Source: Kitasatospora sp. NBC_00240 (GTDB taxonomy: Bacteria > Actinomycetota > Actinomycetes > Streptomycetales > Streptomycetaceae). From it: a DNA stretch of 64,000 bases. Shown piece by piece: positions 36,501-44,134 of this stretch. Every line of letters begins with the position of its first letter. Within the stretch, counting starts at the first letter, position 1. The stretch is taken from NCBI RefSeq assembly GCF_026342405.1, contig NZ_JAPEMU010000001.1, forward strand, positions 4,588,001 through 4,652,000, written 5' to 3'. The translations under genes were made by a program, and so were the position numbers. Under the pieces are notes generated by a model. The model was given only the letters and a program-made list of their open reading frames with translations. It had not been told where the DNA came from and ran no database searches.

Positions 36501-37878
36501 GCACGTTGCCCGCCACGCTGCCGCGCAGGGCACCGCCCGCGTACACGTCGTAGCCGGTCACACCGGTGTTGTCGGCGGACGCGCCCCAGGTCAGCTTGAC
36601 CTGGCCGGAAGCGGGCTGGGTGAACGCCAGCGCCGAGGGCGCGGACGGCGCCTGGGTGTCGCCGGAGGCACCCGTCCGGGTGACGGTGTTGCTGCTCCCG
36701 GACTGGTTGCCGGCCGCGTCCTTCGCCTTGACGAAGTACGAGACGGTGGCGCTGTCCGGGCGGCTGTCGGTGTAGGTCAGGACGTTGCCCGCGACACTGC
36801 TGACCAGCGTGTTGTCGGCGTAGATGTCGTAGCCGGTGACACCGGTGTTGTCGCTGGCGGCGTTCCAGGTCAGCTTGATCTGGCCGGCGGCCGGCTGGGT
36901 GTACGCCAGGCCCGAGGGCGCGGTCGGCGCCTGGGTGTCGCCGGTGGCCGGGCCGTAGATCTCGAACTCGGACAGCTGGGCGGCCGGCCAGGCGGTGTTC
37001 GCGGTGACCTTCAGCCGGACGAACCGGGCCGTGGTGGTGTTCAGGTTGAGCGTCACCGTGTTGCCGGACGCCGGGTTGAACACGTAGGCGGCGGAGGCCA
37101 CCAGGTCCGAGAAGGTGGTGCCGTCGTTGCTGGTCTGGACGGTCAGCGTCTGGGTCCGGGTCTCCCAGCCGCCGGGCAGCTTCAGCACCAGCTTGTTGAC
37201 CGGCACGGCCGAGCCGAGGTCGGCCTGGATCCACTGCGGGAGTGCGTTGTTGCTGCTCTCCCAGTAGCTCGCCTGGTTGCCGTCGTTGGCGTTGGCCGCC
37301 GAGTAGCTCTGCGAGGTGCTGCTGGACGAAAGGGTCCGGCCCAGCGCCAGGTTGCCGCTGGTGCTGGTGGTGCCGTGCACCTCCAACTCGGAGATCTGCG
37401 CCGCCGGCCAGCCGGTGTTGGCCGAGATCGCCAGCCGGACGAACCGGGTGTTGGTCGCCGGGAAGGAGATCTTCACGGTGTTGCTGTTGCCCGGGCTGAA
37501 CGAGTACGTCGCCCCGCTGGTGATGGTGGTGAAGCTGGTGCCGTCGGCGCTGCCCTGGACGGCGAGCGTCTCGGTGCGCGTCTCCCAGCCGCTGGGGAGC
37601 TTCAGGACGAGCTCGTCGATGCTGGTGCTGCTGCCGAGGTCGACCTGGACCCACTGCGGGAGCGCGTTGTTGCTGCTCTCCCAGTAGGAGTTCTGGTCAC
37701 CGTCGTTGATGAAGCCCGCGGCCCGGCCGTCGGTCGCGCTGCTGGCGGAGACGGCCTTGCCGGCCGCCAGGTTGGGGCCGCCCGCGGCATGCGCGGGCAG
37801 GAGCGGGCCGGCGACGATCAGCAGGCTGGCCGAGGCCAGCGCGGCCATCAGCCGGGGGATGGGAGCTGTCGATCTCAC
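33583..37878 (-). CDS. Large secreted modular GH87-like alpha-1,3-glucanase
   Basis: This 1431-residue protein starts at GTG 37878 after AGAGGA. Order: signal peptide (to about 32, PAHAAGG), two F5/8-type C modules (about 35-305), two near-identical fibronectin III domains (about 312-490), a third F5/8 C module (about 497-625), two CARDB domains (about 632-855), a CBM6/35-like module (about 860-1010), and a C-terminal beta-helix GH87-like catalytic domain (about 1020-1431). D1193, D1216 and D1217 (ADGIN...GDDS) match the GH87 Asp spacing. Domain order is the reverse of the other GH87 gene. It is probably an extracellular mutanase/fungal-wall alpha-glucanase. Confidence 0.75.
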   Translation of the reverse strand: MRSTAPIPRLMAALASASLLIVAGPLLPAHAAGGPNLAAGKAVSASSATDGRAAGFINDGDQNSYWESSNNALPQWVQVDLGSSTSIDELVLKLPSGWETRTETLAVQGSADGTSFTTITSGATYSFSPGNSNTVKISFPATNTRFVRLAISANTGWPAAQISELEVHGTTSTSGNLALGRTLSSSSTSQSYSAANANDGNQASYWESSNNALPQWIQADLGSAVPVNKLVLKLPGGWETRTQTLTVQTSNDGTTFSDLVASAAYVFNPASGNTVTLNLNTTTARFVRLKVTANTAWPAAQLSEFEIYGPATGDTQAPTAPSGLAYTQPAAGQIKLTWNAASDNTGVTGYDIYADNTLVSSVAGNVLTYTDSRPDSATVSYFVKAKDAAGNQSGSSNTVTRTGASGDTQAPSAPSALAFTQPASGQVKLTWGASADNTGVTGYDVYAGGALRGSVAGNVLTYTDSQPDTATVSYFVKAKDAAGNQSASSNTVVRTGNGGGGGTNLAGGKPISANSSVFTFVAANANDNDTATYWEGSGGSYPNTLTTQLGSNAVVNSVVVKLNPAAAWATRTQTIEVLGREQSASGFTSISAAKSYTFDPASGNTVTIPVSATVADVQLKITANSGSSAGQVAEFQVIGTPAPNPDLLVTATSASPALPVETDPVTLSATVKNNGTAASGATSVNLYLGATKVGTAQVGALAAGASSTVSVSAGLQNAGSYQVIAKVDEANAVIEQDETNNTYTNPAALVVAQVASSDLVAAPVSWTPGNPAAGNNVTFTAAIKNQGTVASAGGAHSVTLTVADATTGSVVKTLTGSYTGAIAPGATSTPVNLGSWTAGNGKYTVKTVIANDANELPVKQANNTSSQPLYVGRGANMPYDTYEAEDGVLGGGAAVVGPNRTVGDLAGEASGRKAVTLNSTGSSVEFTTKASTNTLVTRFSIPDAAGGDGINSTLNVYVNGSFLKAIDLTSKYAWLYGNETGPGNSPGAGGPRHIYDEANILLGTTVPAGSKIKLQKDAANTTNYAIDFVSLEQATAIPNPDPAKYVVPTGFAQGDVQAALDKVRMDTTGNLVGVYLPAGDYQTANKFQVYGKAVKVVGAGPWFTRFYAPTDQSNTDVGFRAQSTANGSTFSGFGYFGNYTSRIDGPGKVFDFANVSGITIDNIWTEHMICMYWGANTDSMVIKNSRIRDTFADGINMTNGSTDNLVSNNEARSTGDDSFALFSAIDAGGADEKNNIFENLSTILTWRAAGVAVYGGYDNTFRNIYIADTLVYSGITISSLDFGYAMNGFGTIPTNLQNISIVRAGGHFWGSQTFGGIWVFSASKVFQGIRVSDVDIVDPTYHGIMFQTNYSGGQPQNPITDTVFTNISITGAQKSGDAFDAKSGIGVWANEAAESGQGPAVGSVTFNNLRMSNNFQNIKNTTSTFTLTVNP

Positions 37879-38149
37879 TGGGGTCCTCTGGATCTCGTCA
37901 GGATGACAGGGTGGGGGGCGAGGTCGGCCCGTGGTGGCGGGCCTGCTCGGGTGCCGATCCGTGAGTGCCGTCCGGTGCTGTCCGGGCACGGGGATGCCCG
38001 GGCGTCCGGCGGCGTGAGGGGTGGTCTGCGGGTGGTGCGCGGGCCGAGATCATCTGGAGCCTCCGGTGGAGGGCCGACGTACTCATGGCGGGGCGGCGGC
38101 GCGCCGCCGGGGAGGCGGCGCGGTCGAACGGCGGCGCGGCGAAGCGGCC

Positions 38150-38430
38150 GGCGCGGCGCCGGGGAGGCGCGGCGGTACGGCAAAGCGGCGGTGCGGAGGT
38201 ACGGGAGTGCGGAGGTGCGGCTACGGCGGTGCGGCGGTGCGGGGCGGTACGGCGGTGCAGCGGTGCGGGCGGTACGGCGGAGCGGCGGTACGGCAGGCAG
38301 CAGGGCGGCAGGGCGGTGGCGCGGCAAGGCGGCGGTGCGGCGGAGCTGCGGTACGGCGGAGCGGTGGTACGGCAGGGCGGTGGCGCGGCGGAGCGGCAGA
38401 GCGGTCGTACGGCGGAGCGGCGGAGCGGAG
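38150..38430. repeat. Degenerate GCGGTRCG/GCGGAGCG repeat array
   Basis: About 280 bp consist largely of imperfect 6-9 bp words of the type GCGGTACG, GCGGTGCG, GCGGAGCG and GGCAGGGCGG. The plus strand is G-rich and strongly strand-biased (few C runs). It resembles a minisatellite that has drifted by slippage. Confidence 0.75.
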
Positions 38431-38543
38431 GGGGTGGGCGTGCGGGCGGGGAGGAGCCGCGCCGTCCCCCCTCAAGGACGACGCGGCCTACGGCGGGCGG
38501 CGGCACTGTCAGGCGGCGCTGCACCCACCGCGTACGCGGTGCC

Positions 38544-38571
38544 GGCCGGGCCTGCCCCGCGCAGGCCGGCC
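38544..38571 (-). terminator. Terminator of the GH13/ABC operon
   Basis: GGCCGGGCCTGC and GCAGGCCGGCC pair with one bulged G around a 5-base loop, immediately after the GH13 stop. Confidence 0.6.
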
Positions 38572-38573
38572 GT

Positions 38574-40211
38574 TCACGCCCCGCGCAGCCAGACGGCGGT
38601 GTCCGCCGGGAGCAGACCGTCCGTGAGCGGGCCGCTGGCCAGCAGGACGGCGCAGCCGGTGGGCAGCGGCGCCGGGTTCGGGGAGAGGTTGACGACACAG
38701 CTGAAGCCGGTGCCCCGGCGGAAGGCCAGGACGCCGGCGTCGCCCGCGAGCCACTCGAACTTGTCGCCGCGCAGGCCGGCCTCGGCCCGCCGGACGCCCA
38801 GTGCGGTGCGGTAGAGCGAAAGCATCGAGCCGGGCTCGGCGGCCTGCGCCTCGACGGTGAGCGCCGCCCAGTCGGTCGGCTGCGGCAGCCAGGGCTCGAC
38901 GCCGGCCGGCGAGAAGCCGTACGGCGCCTCGGTGCCGGCCCACGGCAGCGGGACCCGGCAGCCGTCCCGGCCGGGGTCGGTGCCGCCGGAGCGCAGGTGC
39001 ATCGGGTCCTGGAGCCGCTCGATCGGCAGGTCCTCGACCTCGGGCAGCCCGAGCTCCTCGCCCTGGTAGAGGTAGACGGCGCCGGGCAGCGCCAGCGAGA
39101 GCAGCGCCGCCGCCCGGGCCCGGCGCAGGCCCAGCACCAGGTCGGTGGGGGTGCCGAAGGCCTTGGTGGCGAAGTCGAAGCGGGTGTCGCGGCGGCCGTA
39201 CCGGGTGACCGTCCGGGTGACGTCGTGGTTGCAGAGCACCCAGGTGGCGGGGGCGCCGACCGGGGCGTGCAGGGCCAGCGTGGAGTCGATGGAGGCGCGC
39301 AGGCCCTCGGCGTCCCAGGGCCGGGCGAGGAAGTCGAAGTTGAAGGCGGTGTGCAGCTCGTCCGGGCGCAGGTAGCGGGCGAACCGCTCGGCGTCGGGCA
39401 GCCAGACCTCGCCGATCAGGATCCGGGTGCCGGCGTAGGAGTCGGCGATCGCCCGCCAGCTGCGGTAGATCTCGTGCAGCTCCTCGAGGTCGGCGTACGG
39501 GTGCGGGTCGACGTCCTTGACGAAGTCGGGCAGCGCCGGGTCCTTGGCGAGCAGCGCCGCGGAGTCGATCCGCACCCCCGCCGCGCCGCGGTCGAACCAG
39601 AACCGCAGGATCGACTCGTGCTCGTGCCGGACCTGCGGGTGGGCCCAGTTGAGGTCCGGCTGCTGGACGGCGAACAGGTGCAGGTACCAGTCGCCGGGGG
39701 TGCCATCGGGGTTGGTGGTGCGGGTCCAGGGGCAGCCGCCGAACTCGGACACCCAGTCGTTGGGCGGCAGTTCGCCGGCCGGGCCGCGGCCGGGCCGGAA
39801 GTGGAACAGCTCGCGCTCCGGGCTGCCCGGCGCCGCCGCCAGCGCCTCCTTGAACCACGGGTGCTCGGAGGAGACGTGGTTGGGGACGATGTCGACGATG
39901 GTGCGGATGCCGAGGCCCAGCGCCTCGTCGATCAGCTTCTCGGCCTCGTCCAGGGTGCCGAACAGCGGGTCCACGTCGCGGTAGTCGGCCACGTCGTAGC
40001 CGCCGTCGGCCATCGGGGACGGGTACCACGGGTTGAACCAGATGGCGTCGACGCCGAGTTCGGCGAGGTACGGGAGGCGGGAGCGGACCCCGGCCAGGTC
40101 TCCGGTGCCGTCGCCGTTCCCGTCGGCGAAGCTGCGCGGGTAGACCTGGTAGATCGCCGCGTCGCGCCACCAGTCCGACTGCTCGGACGGGTGCCTGGAG
40201 TTCTGTCCCAC
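38574..40211 (-). CDS. GH13 alpha-glucosidase (oligo-alpha-glucosidase type)
   Basis: This 545-residue cytoplasmic GH13 enzyme starts at GTG 40211 after AAGGA. The four conserved regions are visible: DIVPNH (107-112), GVRIDSA with nucleophile D216, IGEVW with acid/base E268, and CNHD with D330. It lacks a signal peptide, so it acts on imported oligosaccharides, releasing glucose. It is last in an operon after the binding protein and two permeases. The precise linkage (1,4, 1,6 or 1,3) cannot be told. Confidence 0.88.
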   Translation of the reverse strand: MGQNSRHPSEQSDWWRDAAIYQVYPRSFADGNGDGTGDLAGVRSRLPYLAELGVDAIWFNPWYPSPMADGGYDVADYRDVDPLFGTLDEAEKLIDEALGLGIRTIVDIVPNHVSSEHPWFKEALAAAPGSPERELFHFRPGRGPAGELPPNDWVSEFGGCPWTRTTNPDGTPGDWYLHLFAVQQPDLNWAHPQVRHEHESILRFWFDRGAAGVRIDSAALLAKDPALPDFVKDVDPHPYADLEELHEIYRSWRAIADSYAGTRILIGEVWLPDAERFARYLRPDELHTAFNFDFLARPWDAEGLRASIDSTLALHAPVGAPATWVLCNHDVTRTVTRYGRRDTRFDFATKAFGTPTDLVLGLRRARAAALLSLALPGAVYLYQGEELGLPEVEDLPIERLQDPMHLRSGGTDPGRDGCRVPLPWAGTEAPYGFSPAGVEPWLPQPTDWAALTVEAQAAEPGSMLSLYRTALGVRRAEAGLRGDKFEWLAGDAGVLAFRRGTGFSCVVNLSPNPAPLPTGCAVLLASGPLTDGLLPADTAVWLRGA

Positions 40212-40330
40212 GGTGGGGGGTCCTTTCGACCGGAAGCGGAGACGAGCGTGGTGGGATGGACCGCCGGCCCGCTCGCGGGGATGGCAGGTGGGGCCGGCGG
40301 CCGGTCTGGCGGGGTACTGCACTCGGCCGG

Positions 40331-41221
40331 TCAGCCCTTGAGGCCGCCGGAGGTCAGGCCCGACATGATGCTGCGCTGGAAGACCAGGAAGAAGAGGATG
40401 GTCGGCGCCGAGGCGATCGCCAGCGCGGCGATGATGACGTTCTGCGGGACGCCGGTGGCGAGCGACCTGATGCCGATGTTGAGGGTCTGGTCGGCCGGGT
40501 TCGGCTGGACCAGCATCGGCCAGAGGAAGTCCTTCCAGACGTTCACCACGGCGAAGATCGACACCACGCCGAGGATCGGCTTGGACATCGGCAGCACGAT
40601 CGAGCGCAGGGTCCGCAGCGGGGAGGCCCCGTCGATGGCGGCGGCGGCCAGCAGGTCCTGCGGGATCGAGTCGAAGAAACGCTTCAGCAGGAAGATGTTG
40701 AAGGCGTTGGCGACGGTCGGCAGCCAGATCGCCCAGGGGGTGCTGATCAGGTTGAGGTGCAGCAGCGGCAGGTCCAGCACGGTCAGGTACTGCGGCACGA
40801 TCAGCACCGCCGACGGGATCATCAGCGTCGCGAGCATCATCCCGAGGATGAGGTTGCCGAGCACCGGCCGCAGCTTGGAGAGCGAGTAGGCGGCGGCCAC
40901 GTCGAAGACCAGCTGGAAGGCGAGCGCGCCGAACGCGTAGTAGCAGGTGTTGAAGAGCAGCCGGCCGATCTTGAGCTGGCTCCAGGCGGTCGCGTAGGTG
41001 TCCCAGTGGATCTTGGACGGGAAGAACGTCGGCGGGCTCTGGACCACCTCCTGGGTGGACTTCAGGCCACCGGTCACCAGCCAGTACAGCGGGCCGATGA
41101 AGACCAGGGTGAAGACGACCACCACGACGGTCAGGACCGTCCAGTAGACGGCCTTCCCGAGCGGCCGGTCGAGCTGGGTCTGCGGGACGATCGTCCGCAT
41201 CTGCGGTTCTTTGGCTGCCAT
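40331..41221 (-). CDS. ABC sugar transporter permease (MalG-like)
   Basis: This 296-residue inner-membrane permease of the carbohydrate uptake-1 family has six predicted helices starting at about 22. The EAA-type loop (AAAIDGASPLRTLRSIVLP) contacts an ATPase. No ATPase gene is in the operon; Streptomyces commonly uses the shared MsiK ATPase encoded elsewhere. It lies 14 bp after the first permease. Confidence 0.9.
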   Translation of the reverse strand: MAAKEPQMRTIVPQTQLDRPLGKAVYWTVLTVVVVVFTLVFIGPLYWLVTGGLKSTQEVVQSPPTFFPSKIHWDTYATAWSQLKIGRLLFNTCYYAFGALAFQLVFDVAAAYSLSKLRPVLGNLILGMMLATLMIPSAVLIVPQYLTVLDLPLLHLNLISTPWAIWLPTVANAFNIFLLKRFFDSIPQDLLAAAAIDGASPLRTLRSIVLPMSKPILGVVSIFAVVNVWKDFLWPMLVQPNPADQTLNIGIRSLATGVPQNVIIAALAIASAPTILFFLVFQRSIMSGLTSGGLKG

Positions 41222-41235
41222 GGTCGGCTCCCTTC

Positions 41236-42213
41236 CTAGTCGTTGTCGCTGTTGCGGCTCAGCCGCGAGTACAGGGCGGAGAATCCGGCGAGGACCACGA
41301 GCATCACCAGGCCGAGGGCCGAGGCGACGCCGTAGTTGTTGCCGCCGAGGTCGAAGGCGTACTCGTAGACCAGGTAGACGACCGTCATGGTCGAGTTCTG
41401 CGGCCCGTTCCCGCCGGTCAGCAGGAACGGCTCGACGAAGACCTGCATGGTCGCGACGATCTGCAGCAGCAGGAGCAGCGACAGGATCAGCCTGGTCTGC
41501 GGGATGGTCACGTGCCAGATCTTGCGCAGCAGCCCGGCACCGTCCAGGTCGGCCGCCTCGTACAGCTCGCCGGGGATGCCCTGCAGCGCCGCGAGGTAGA
41601 TCAGGGTGGCGCCGCCCATGTTCATCCAGGTGGCCGCGATCACCACCGAGACCATCGCGGTGTCCGGCGAGTTGAGCCAGGCCGAGGTGGGCAGGTGCAG
41701 CGTCTTCAGGATGTCGTTGAAGAGGCCGTAGTCCGGGTTGTAGAAGTACTTGAAGAGCAGCACCGCCGCGACCGGCGGCATCATCACCGGCAGGTACACC
41801 AGGATCCGCAGGTAGGCCTTGGCGTGCCGCAGTTCGTTGAGCAGCACCGCGACGAAGAACGGCAGCGCGAAGCCGAGCACCAGCGCGAGCACCGTGAACA
41901 GGAAGGTGTTCCGCCAGGCGTGCCAGAAGTCCGGGTCGTCGAAGATCCGCTGCAGGTTGTCGAACCCCACCCAGGTGGTCTTGCCCCGCTTGGTCTTCTG
42001 GAAGCTCATGATCACTTCGCGGACCATCGGATACCAGGTGAAGAAGCCGAAGCACACCAGGGCCCCGAACAGGAAGCCGTGCGCCGACAGGTTGCGGCGG
42101 ACCTTCTGGCCGAGTCCCGAACGCTCCCGGCCGCCGGTGCCCTGCCCGGCGGAGCCGCTGCCCGCCGGCGCGGACCGGCGGTTGGTCTTGTAGGGGGAGA
42201 TGGTCCCGGCCAT
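41236..42213 (-). CDS. ABC sugar transporter permease (MalF-like)
   Basis: This 325-residue protein has a Gly/Ser-rich cytoplasmic N-terminus (to about 40) and six predicted membrane helices. The EAA loop is YEAADLDGAGLLRKIWHVTIP. It forms the channel with the following permease, fed by the lipoprotein encoded just upstream. Confidence 0.9.
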   Translation of the reverse strand: MAGTISPYKTNRRSAPAGSGSAGQGTGGRERSGLGQKVRRNLSAHGFLFGALVCFGFFTWYPMVREVIMSFQKTKRGKTTWVGFDNLQRIFDDPDFWHAWRNTFLFTVLALVLGFALPFFVAVLLNELRHAKAYLRILVYLPVMMPPVAAVLLFKYFYNPDYGLFNDILKTLHLPTSAWLNSPDTAMVSVVIAATWMNMGGATLIYLAALQGIPGELYEAADLDGAGLLRKIWHVTIPQTRLILSLLLLLQIVATMQVFVEPFLLTGGNGPQNSTMTVVYLVYEYAFDLGGNNYGVASALGLVMLVVLAGFSALYSRLSRNSDND

Positions 42214-42301
42214 CGGTTCTCCTGGTGTGCTGGCTGTACAGGCTGGTCGGACGGGTGCCAGAGGTACGGGGGCCGGCCGGTCGGCCGGCCCCCGTCCGCT
42301 G

Positions 42302-43705
42302 CTACTGGAGGCTGCTGAGGACCTGGTTGGCCTGGCTCTCGGCGTCGGTGAGCAGCTTGGTGATGTCCGCGTTCTTGTCGGTCAGCACGGCGGAGACGGC
42401 GGCGTCCAGCACCTTGTAGAGCTGCTGGGCGTTGGCCGGCTCGGTCTTGCCGGGGACCGGGGTCGAGACGTACGGCGCGTAGTTCTTCACCGGGACGGTC
42501 GCGCTGGCGGCCTTGGCGGTGTTGTCGGCCGCGAGCGAGGCGCCGCCGAAGAAGCTCGGCTGCGGGATGCCGACCGGCAGGCCGTCGGTCTTGTTGCGGG
42601 AGTAGTCGAACTGGCCCTTGCCCATGGTGAGGTACTTGAAGTTGACCCAGGCGACGCCGGCCTTGATCTGGTCCGGGGTGGAGCCCTTCTTGAAGAAGCG
42701 GCCGTCACCACCGAGCAGCGCGGCCTTGCCGCCCGGCATCGGGCCCATGCCGTAGTCCTCGTAGTTGCCCTTGAGGGTCTGCACCATGTAGGTGATGTCG
42801 TCCGGGGCGCCGACGTAGATGCCGAGCTTGTCGGTCGAGGTCTGCGTCATCAGGTCCGGCCACTTCAGGCCCTGGGTGGCGCCCATGGAGTTGTCGGTCC
42901 AGCGCATGTCGTACAGGTTCTGCAGGACCTGCTTGCCCTCGGCGCTGTTGAAGGCGACCTTCTTGCCGTCGTCGGAGAGCATCTTGCCGCCGAGGCCGTA
43001 CAGCTCGGCGGTGAAGTGCCAGCCGCCCTGGTTGGTGGCGCTGTAGTCGCCGTAGCCGTTGACGCCGTTGCCGAGCGCGGCGATCTTCTTGGCGTCCTCG
43101 CGGATCTCGGCCCAGGTGGTAGGCGGCTTGTCGGGGTCCAGGCCGGCCTGGGTGAAGAGCTTGCGGTTGTAGATCAGGCCCATCTTGTAGTTGGTGACGG
43201 GCAGACCGTAGAGCTTGCCGTCGGCGTCCTTGAGGGTGCTGAGGACCGACGGGTCGATGTCCTTCAGCGCGGGGACGGTCTTCTCGTTGACGTACGCCGA
43301 GATGTCCTGTGCCCCGCCCGCGTCCAGGATCTGGTTGGTGTCGGTGAAGTACGCGTAGAAGAGGTCCGGCTGCGTCTTGCCCGCGAGCTGGGCGGTGAAC
43401 TTCGCGGGCTCCTCGCACGGCGAGCCGTCGGTGGCCTTGATCGTGACGTTCGGGTAGATCTTGTTGAACGCCGCGATGTCGTCGTCCCACTGCTTGCGCT
43501 CGGCGGGCTTGGTGGTCGGCGGCTGGCAGTCGGCGGTGATGGTGACCTTGGTGGCCGGGTCCAGCGGAGCGGCGGCGTCGCTCGCCTTGCTGCCGTCACC
43601 CGACGACGAACCGCCGCCGGAGCTGCTGCACGCGGCGGCCGAGAACGCCAGGCCGGCGACGACGACCGCGACGGCCGATCTGTGGAGAAGCCCGTTTGTC
43701 TTCAT
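42302..43705 (-). CDS. ABC sugar-binding lipoprotein
   Basis: This 467-residue family-1-type solute-binding protein starts at ATG 43705. The signal peptide ends in lipobox SAAAC with Cys26, followed by a Ser/Gly linker. The mature part has the LTDYAYFTD-like N-lobe and WHFTAELYGLGG and GPMPGGKAALLGG segments typical of sugar-binding proteins. It is first in the operon with permeases and GH13. A 37-bp palindromic site lies about 270-306 bp upstream, consistent with LacI control. Confidence 0.88.
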   Translation of the reverse strand: MKTNGLLHRSAVAVVVAGLAFSAAACSSSGGGSSSGDGSKASDAAAPLDPATKVTITADCQPPTTKPAERKQWDDDIAAFNKIYPNVTIKATDGSPCEEPAKFTAQLAGKTQPDLFYAYFTDTNQILDAGGAQDISAYVNEKTVPALKDIDPSVLSTLKDADGKLYGLPVTNYKMGLIYNRKLFTQAGLDPDKPPTTWAEIREDAKKIAALGNGVNGYGDYSATNQGGWHFTAELYGLGGKMLSDDGKKVAFNSAEGKQVLQNLYDMRWTDNSMGATQGLKWPDLMTQTSTDKLGIYVGAPDDITYMVQTLKGNYEDYGMGPMPGGKAALLGGDGRFFKKGSTPDQIKAGVAWVNFKYLTMGKGQFDYSRNKTDGLPVGIPQPSFFGGASLAADNTAKAASATVPVKNYAPYVSTPVPGKTEPANAQQLYKVLDAAVSAVLTDKNADITKLLTDAESQANQVLSSLQ

Positions 43706-43974
43706 GTTCGGGTGGACCCTTCTACAAGCACGGTGGGCACGGTTGGCGCTCGGGGCGCAGGAGAGCCCATGTGGTTCCGGTGGGGGCCGCCCCGTCCTGC
43801 GGACGGTGCGGGGACGTGCGACGTGCGGGGAGGTGATGCACCTGGTTGCGCGGCTCTTGGTGCCACCCGGGGGCGTCCGTCGCGGACCCTGTGCGGGCCC
43901 TCCGGCGGGTGCCCCCTGGCGGCGCCGCTCACTTAACCACTCCTCGACAGATGACCACAAGATGTCTACAGGAT

Positions 43975-44011
43975 TTCGCAAAAACACGATGCTTAGTCGT
44001 GACTTTGCGAA
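43975..44011. promoter_or_regulatory. 37-bp compound palindrome, candidate LacI operator
   Basis: TTCGCAAA and TTTGCGAA form the outer arms and CACGA/TCGTG the inner arms, each separated by two bases and symmetric about TGCTTAG. The TTGCGA half-site recurs in the palindrome in front of the LacI gene. Binding by this LacI is inference. Confidence 0.55.
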
Positions 44012-44046
44012 CCGTCGGACCGCAACCAGGCGATCCTGGACATGAC

Positions 44047-44078
44047 AGGAGGGCGCGTGCCGCAGCACGCACCCTCCT
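44047..44078 (-). terminator. Terminator after the LacI gene
   Basis: A 14-bp stem with one mismatch (AGGAGGGCGCGTGC/GCACGCACCCTCCT) and a CGCA loop lies downstream of the LacI stop. Confidence 0.7.
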
Positions 44079-44134
44079 GAAAAGCCCGCCGCAAGCGCCC
44101 GGCGACCCCTCGCGCAGGCAGCCGACGGCCCCGA

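Larger units (their letters stand above)
37879..38573. other. Intergenic region between GH87 and GH13 genes
   Basis: About 695 bp hold the upstream region of the GH87 gene (37879-38060), a long degenerate repeat array (38150-38430) and the GH13 terminator (38544-38571). Frames across the repeats encode only Arg/Ala/Gly or Pro/Ala runs, and no gene is supported. Confidence 0.6.
43706..44134. other. Regulatory region between sugar operon and LacI gene
   Basis: About 430 bp contain the leader of the binding-protein operon, the 37-bp palindrome (43975-44011) and the LacI terminator (44047-44078). The segment 43930-44012 is distinctly AT-richer than its surroundings, so it probably includes the operon promoter, leaving a long 5' leader. 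No gene is supported. Confidence 0.55.

Noticed and set aside
33574..38814. 5.2-kb open frame on the plus strand (1746 codons)
   Set aside because: It is the antisense of the large GH87 gene; Val/Asp/Gly/Arg-rich composition and absence of domains mark it as a high-GC shadow frame.
37965..40889. 974-codon plus-strand frame through the repeat array and GH13 gene
   Set aside because: Its N-terminal part is only repeat translation (Arg/Gly/Ala) and the rest is antisense to GH13 and the permease.
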